Below are positions 61,774 to 64,000 of a stretch of DNA of 64,000 nt, one piece after another. Below the pieces are notes generated by a model. The model did not search any database. It was not told where the DNA came from and saw nothing but the letters and a program-made list of their open reading frames with translations. The stretch is from Candidatus Palauibacter poriticola (GTDB lineage Bacteria; Gemmatimonadota; Gemmatimonadetes; Palauibacterales; Palauibacteraceae), in contig JAAXHJ010000048.1 of NCBI GenBank assembly GCA_012270965.1, positions 47,887-111,886 of the forward strand, in the 5' to 3' direction. The position numbers and the translations under genes are program-made. Position 1 is the first letter of the stretch. The number at the start of each line of letters is the position of its first letter.

Positions 61774-61805
61774 TTCGCCCCCCCGGCGGCGCTCCTCCGG
61801 TATCC

Positions 61806-63722
61806 TCACGGTCTCCGCTCTCCGTCTGCTGGATGGTTGGCCGGCTCCGCTGGCTGGCTTGCCCGCTCTGCTGGATGGCTTGCCCGCTCTGCTGGACGGT
61901 TTGGGCGCTCTGCTGGACGGTTTGGGCGCTGGCTTGCCGGCTGGGATATCACGAGTTCCTCCCCGGCCGCGACGGAACCCGCCACGGTGCGCTCTCCGCC
62001 GGGCCAGGTCACGACGACGCTGTCGGCCCGCGCGGCCCCGCCCAGACCCGCGAGCACGGGGTTCGTCTCGGACTGCGACAGGTACGACGAGGCGGTCGAG
62101 ACCACGAACCGCTGGGCCACCTCTTCCACGAACACCCGCACGGTCGTCCCGACCGCGCCGGGATTCGGTGCCGCCCCCTCGAGGCGCAACCGCACCCACC
62201 CGGGACCGGGCTCGAGGTCGTTGCGGAAGAGCTTCGCCGGCCCGCCGCTCGTCGAGATCACGAGATCCAAGTCCCCGTCGCGGTCGTAGTCGAGCGTGGC
62301 CACGCCCCGCGCCACGATCGGCTCGTCGAACCCGCCGCCCGCCGCCGCGCCGGCATCGATGAACCCTCCGCGCCCGTCGTTTCCAAACAGCTGTGGCGGC
62401 TGCGCGAAGGTAACGTCCCCCTGGATCGCTTCGATCTCCGGCTCGATGTGGCCGTTCCCGAGCACGAGATCCACGTAGCGGTCGAGATCGAAATCCGCGA
62501 AGCGGAGCCCGAAGGTCAGCGGAAGGAGCGTCGATCGCGTGAGCCGCGCCGACCCGGCCAGATCCTGGAACAGCCCCTCCTGAATCTGCGTGAACAGCGA
62601 CACGGGCTCGTTCGAAAAGTTGCCGATCGCGATCGAGAGCTGCCCGCGGTTGAGGATGTCCCCGACGTCCACGCCCATCCCGGCGCGCGCCCGCCCGAAC
62701 TCGTCGAAGGCGACCCCGGCGTCAAGCGCCACGTCGGCGAACTTCCCTTCCCCCAGATTCTCGTACAGGAAGTTCTGGTAGGTGTCGTTGGCGATCGCGA
62801 CGTCGGGCCGGGCGTCGTCGTTGAAATCGTCGATCACGATACCGAGCGACTTCCCCTCGGGGTTGTCGAGACCGGATTCGGCGGTCACGTCCCGGAACCG
62901 GCGGGCGAGGGTCGCTTGGCCGCCGGCCCCTGTTCCAGCGCCGGGTTCGTTCCGCAGGAGGCGGCAGGACTCGCCGTTGTATTCCTCGGGGGTCGCGTAG
63001 GACTTGTTCACCCCGTCGCGGGTGAAGAAGAGGTCGGTTTCCGGCGTCCAGTCCACGTAGTTGCAGACGAGGAGGTCAAGCCAGCCGTCCCCGTCCGCGT
63101 CGAACCACGCCGCCGCCGTCGACCAAGCGGGATCCGCCGCGTCCGGCGCGTTCCCCTCGGTCCCCGTCGCGCGCGTCACGTCCGTGAACCGCCCCCCGTC
63201 GTTGCGGTAGAGCCGATTGTCGCCCACCGCCGTCACGTAGAGGTCCGCGTCGCCGTCGCCGTCGTAGTCGGCCGCCGTCACCCCCATGCCGTAGACGCTC
63301 ACGTCCACCCCGGAGCCGGAGGTGACGTCGGTGAAGGAACCGGCGCCGTCGTTGGCGAAGAGGGCGGAGGTCGGCGGCGGGCCTTCCCCCTCGTGGCCGG
63401 GCCACCAGGCGCCGTTCACCAGCAAGGCGTCGTCGTCGCCGTCGCCGTCGAGGTCGTGGAGAGCGCAGCCGGACCCCATCGTCTCGGGCATCCACTTCTG
63501 GCCGAAGGCGCCGGTCTCGTGGCGGAAGGCCAGGCCGGCTGCCGCGGCGGTCTCGGTGAAGGTCACCGCCGGCGGGGTCGGTGCGTCTTCGGCGCGGGCG
63601 TAGTCCGGGGTGGGCCGCGAGTAGGCCGGCGGCTCCGGGGCGACCTCCGGGGCCTCCTCGGCGCACGCGGCCAGCAGCAGGGCCGCCGGGACCAGCCCCC
63701 GCAGGCGGAGACGCCCGGCCAT
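61806..63722 (-). CDS. CRTAC1/ASPIC-UnbV FG-GAP lipoprotein
   Basis: A 638-residue exported lipoprotein (lipobox LLLAACAEE) with FG-GAP/VCBS repeats (LDGDGDDDALLVNGAWW, DYDGDGDADLYVTAVG, DADGDGWLDLLVCNYVDW, DFNDDARPDVAIAND) and a C-terminal ASPIC/UnbV domain (NPVLAGLGGAARADSVVVTWPGGERTV). CRTAC1-like proteins bind calcium and unknown partners. The C-terminal tail is a tandem array of Pro/Ala/Arg-rich heptamers (RPNRPAE and variants) from a 21-bp repeat. The ATG overlaps the preceding TPR gene's stop by one base (TGATG) and ends 32 bases before the next gene. Confidence 0.86.
   Translation of the reverse strand: MAGRLRLRGLVPAALLLAACAEEAPEVAPEPPAYSRPTPDYARAEDAPTPPAVTFTETAAAAGLAFRHETGAFGQKWMPETMGSGCALHDLDGDGDDDALLVNGAWWPGHEGEGPPPTSALFANDGAGSFTDVTSGSGVDVSVYGMGVTAADYDGDGDADLYVTAVGDNRLYRNDGGRFTDVTRATGTEGNAPDAADPAWSTAAAWFDADGDGWLDLLVCNYVDWTPETDLFFTRDGVNKSYATPEEYNGESCRLLRNEPGAGTGAGGQATLARRFRDVTAESGLDNPEGKSLGIVIDDFNDDARPDVAIANDTYQNFLYENLGEGKFADVALDAGVAFDEFGRARAGMGVDVGDILNRGQLSIAIGNFSNEPVSLFTQIQEGLFQDLAGSARLTRSTLLPLTFGLRFADFDLDRYVDLVLGNGHIEPEIEAIQGDVTFAQPPQLFGNDGRGGFIDAGAAAGGGFDEPIVARGVATLDYDRDGDLDLVISTSGGPAKLFRNDLEPGPGWVRLRLEGAAPNPGAVGTTVRVFVEEVAQRFVVSTASSYLSQSETNPVLAGLGGAARADSVVVTWPGGERTVAGSVAAGEELVISQPASQRPNRPAERPNRPAERASHPAERASQPAEPANHPADGERRP
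61844..61927 (-). repeat. 21-bp tandem repeat, four units, coding the CRTAC1 tail
   Basis: Units at 61844-61864, 61865-61885, 61886-61906 and 61907-61927 (consensus GCTCTGCTGGAYGGYTTGSS plus C on the plus strand). They code heptapeptide repeats in the last ~35 residues of the upstream CRTAC1 gene. Confidence 0.8.
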
Positions 63723-64000
63723 CAGGCCCCGCCCCCTGCGCCGGCCTCTTCGGCCGCCGTGAGCTCGTGCACGTGGATCGCCTGGGCCTCGAGGTTGTCG
63801 TGGGGGTGGCTCAGGCGGTACTCGCGGGTCACGGCCTGGGCCGACTCGTCGATCTGGTAGTACTCGTAGGCCTGTTCGGCCGCCTCCGCTTCCGCCTGCC
63901 GCCCCAGGCTGCGCAGGCAGAGCATGCGGTGGTAGTGGGCGACCCGGTCCTCGGGGTCGATCCGCAGGGTCTGCTCCAGCGCCTCCAGGGCCTGCTCGAA
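63722..64000 (-). CDS. C-terminal end of a TPR protein (5' part outside the window)
   Basis: The last 92 codons of a longer protein that runs out of the window on the right. The visible part holds a TPR-like helix pair (FEQALEALEQTLRIDPEDRVAHYHRML) and ends AAEEAGAGGGA. It precedes the CRTAC1 gene, with a one-base stop/start overlap, and probably feeds the same operon. The start cannot be given. Confidence 0.75.
   Translation of the reverse strand, partial: FEQALEALEQTLRIDPEDRVAHYHRMLCLRSLGRQAEAEAAEQAYEYYQIDESAQAVTREYRLSHPHDNLEAQAIHVHELTAAEEAGAGGGA

Noticed and set aside
1..64000. tRNA or rRNA genes, or a biosynthetic gene cluster
   Set aside because: No cloverleaf or rRNA-like conserved block was seen by eye, and no PKS, NRPS, RiPP or terpene core gene was found. 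A covariance-model scan would be needed to exclude small RNAs.

Overview
The window is 64 kb of high-GC bacterial chromosome with about 50 protein genes and no rRNA, tRNA, CRISPR array, prophage or transposase that I can recognise. The gene content is typical of Gemmatimonadota, perhaps a marine or symbiotic lineage: two >1,100-residue sortilin/VPS10-like BNR-propeller proteins, TPR plus CRTAC1/ASPIC-UnbV FG-GAP proteins, many secreted serine hydrolases, peptidases and amidohydrolases with lipoprotein or Tat leaders, and frequent GTG or TTG starts. The phylum is an inference from gene families, not from a marker gene. The lifestyle suggested is a Gram-negative heterotroph that degrades and recovers peptides: S9, M14 and HExxHxxGxxH peptidases, gamma-glutamyltransferase, an N-acyl-D-amino-acid deacylase-like protein, an amidase, two amidohydrolases and two class C serine hydrolases.

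Layout. 0-8.4 kb: serine hydrolase, small TM2-like protein, a compact minus-strand group (zinc protease lipoprotein, outer-membrane protein, S9 peptidase, with M14 peptidase upstream), then a membrane-anchored HhH protein. 8.4-15.3 kb: addB-addA, the RecBCD-like end-processing pair. 15.5-22.3 kb: amidohydrolase, serine hydrolase, a folate cluster (pteridine-reductase-like SDR, folB, folK) and a BamA-like outer-membrane protein. 22.4-34.5 kb: a beta-barrel protein on the minus strand, then a tightly coupled plus-strand run (DUF3810-like metallopeptidase, cation/proton antiporter, aminotransferase, DUF4153 protein, VPS10-like protein) and two secreted proteins I cannot name. 34.5-46 kb: amidohydrolase, beta-barrel, PA0069-type radical SAM enzyme, PDZ protein, SPFH protein, deacylase, DUF2306-like membrane protein, gamma-glutamyltransferase and cyclase. 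46-49.3 kb: an ECF sigma factor, its anti-sigma factor and two DUF4097-like repeat proteins. 49.3-54.4 kb: amidase and the second VPS10-like protein. 54.5-58 kb: the only clear accessory patch, with two Uma2 genes, a third Uma2 remnant, a FitAB/VapBC-like toxin-antitoxin pair with twin operator repeats, a cupin and 0.75 kb of apparent non-coding debris. 58-64 kb: a run of TPR/CRTAC1 proteins leaving the window on the right.

Genes within runs are very often coupled by 1-4 base stop/start overlaps (ATGA, GTGA, TTGA, TGATG), which helped choose starts.

Two genome-scale patterns stand out that gene calling does not explain. First, a dispersed palindromic repeat (core AGCAGCCCGYGGCGAAACCC) occurs at least seven times, and in four genes it seems to supply the UAG stop codon. 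Second, short tandem repeats (11-37 bp units, codon-multiple when inside genes) are unusually dense and cluster at the first or last codons of genes. These and the accessory patch are the best leads; I did not find a complete, clearly novel multigene defence or biosynthetic system.
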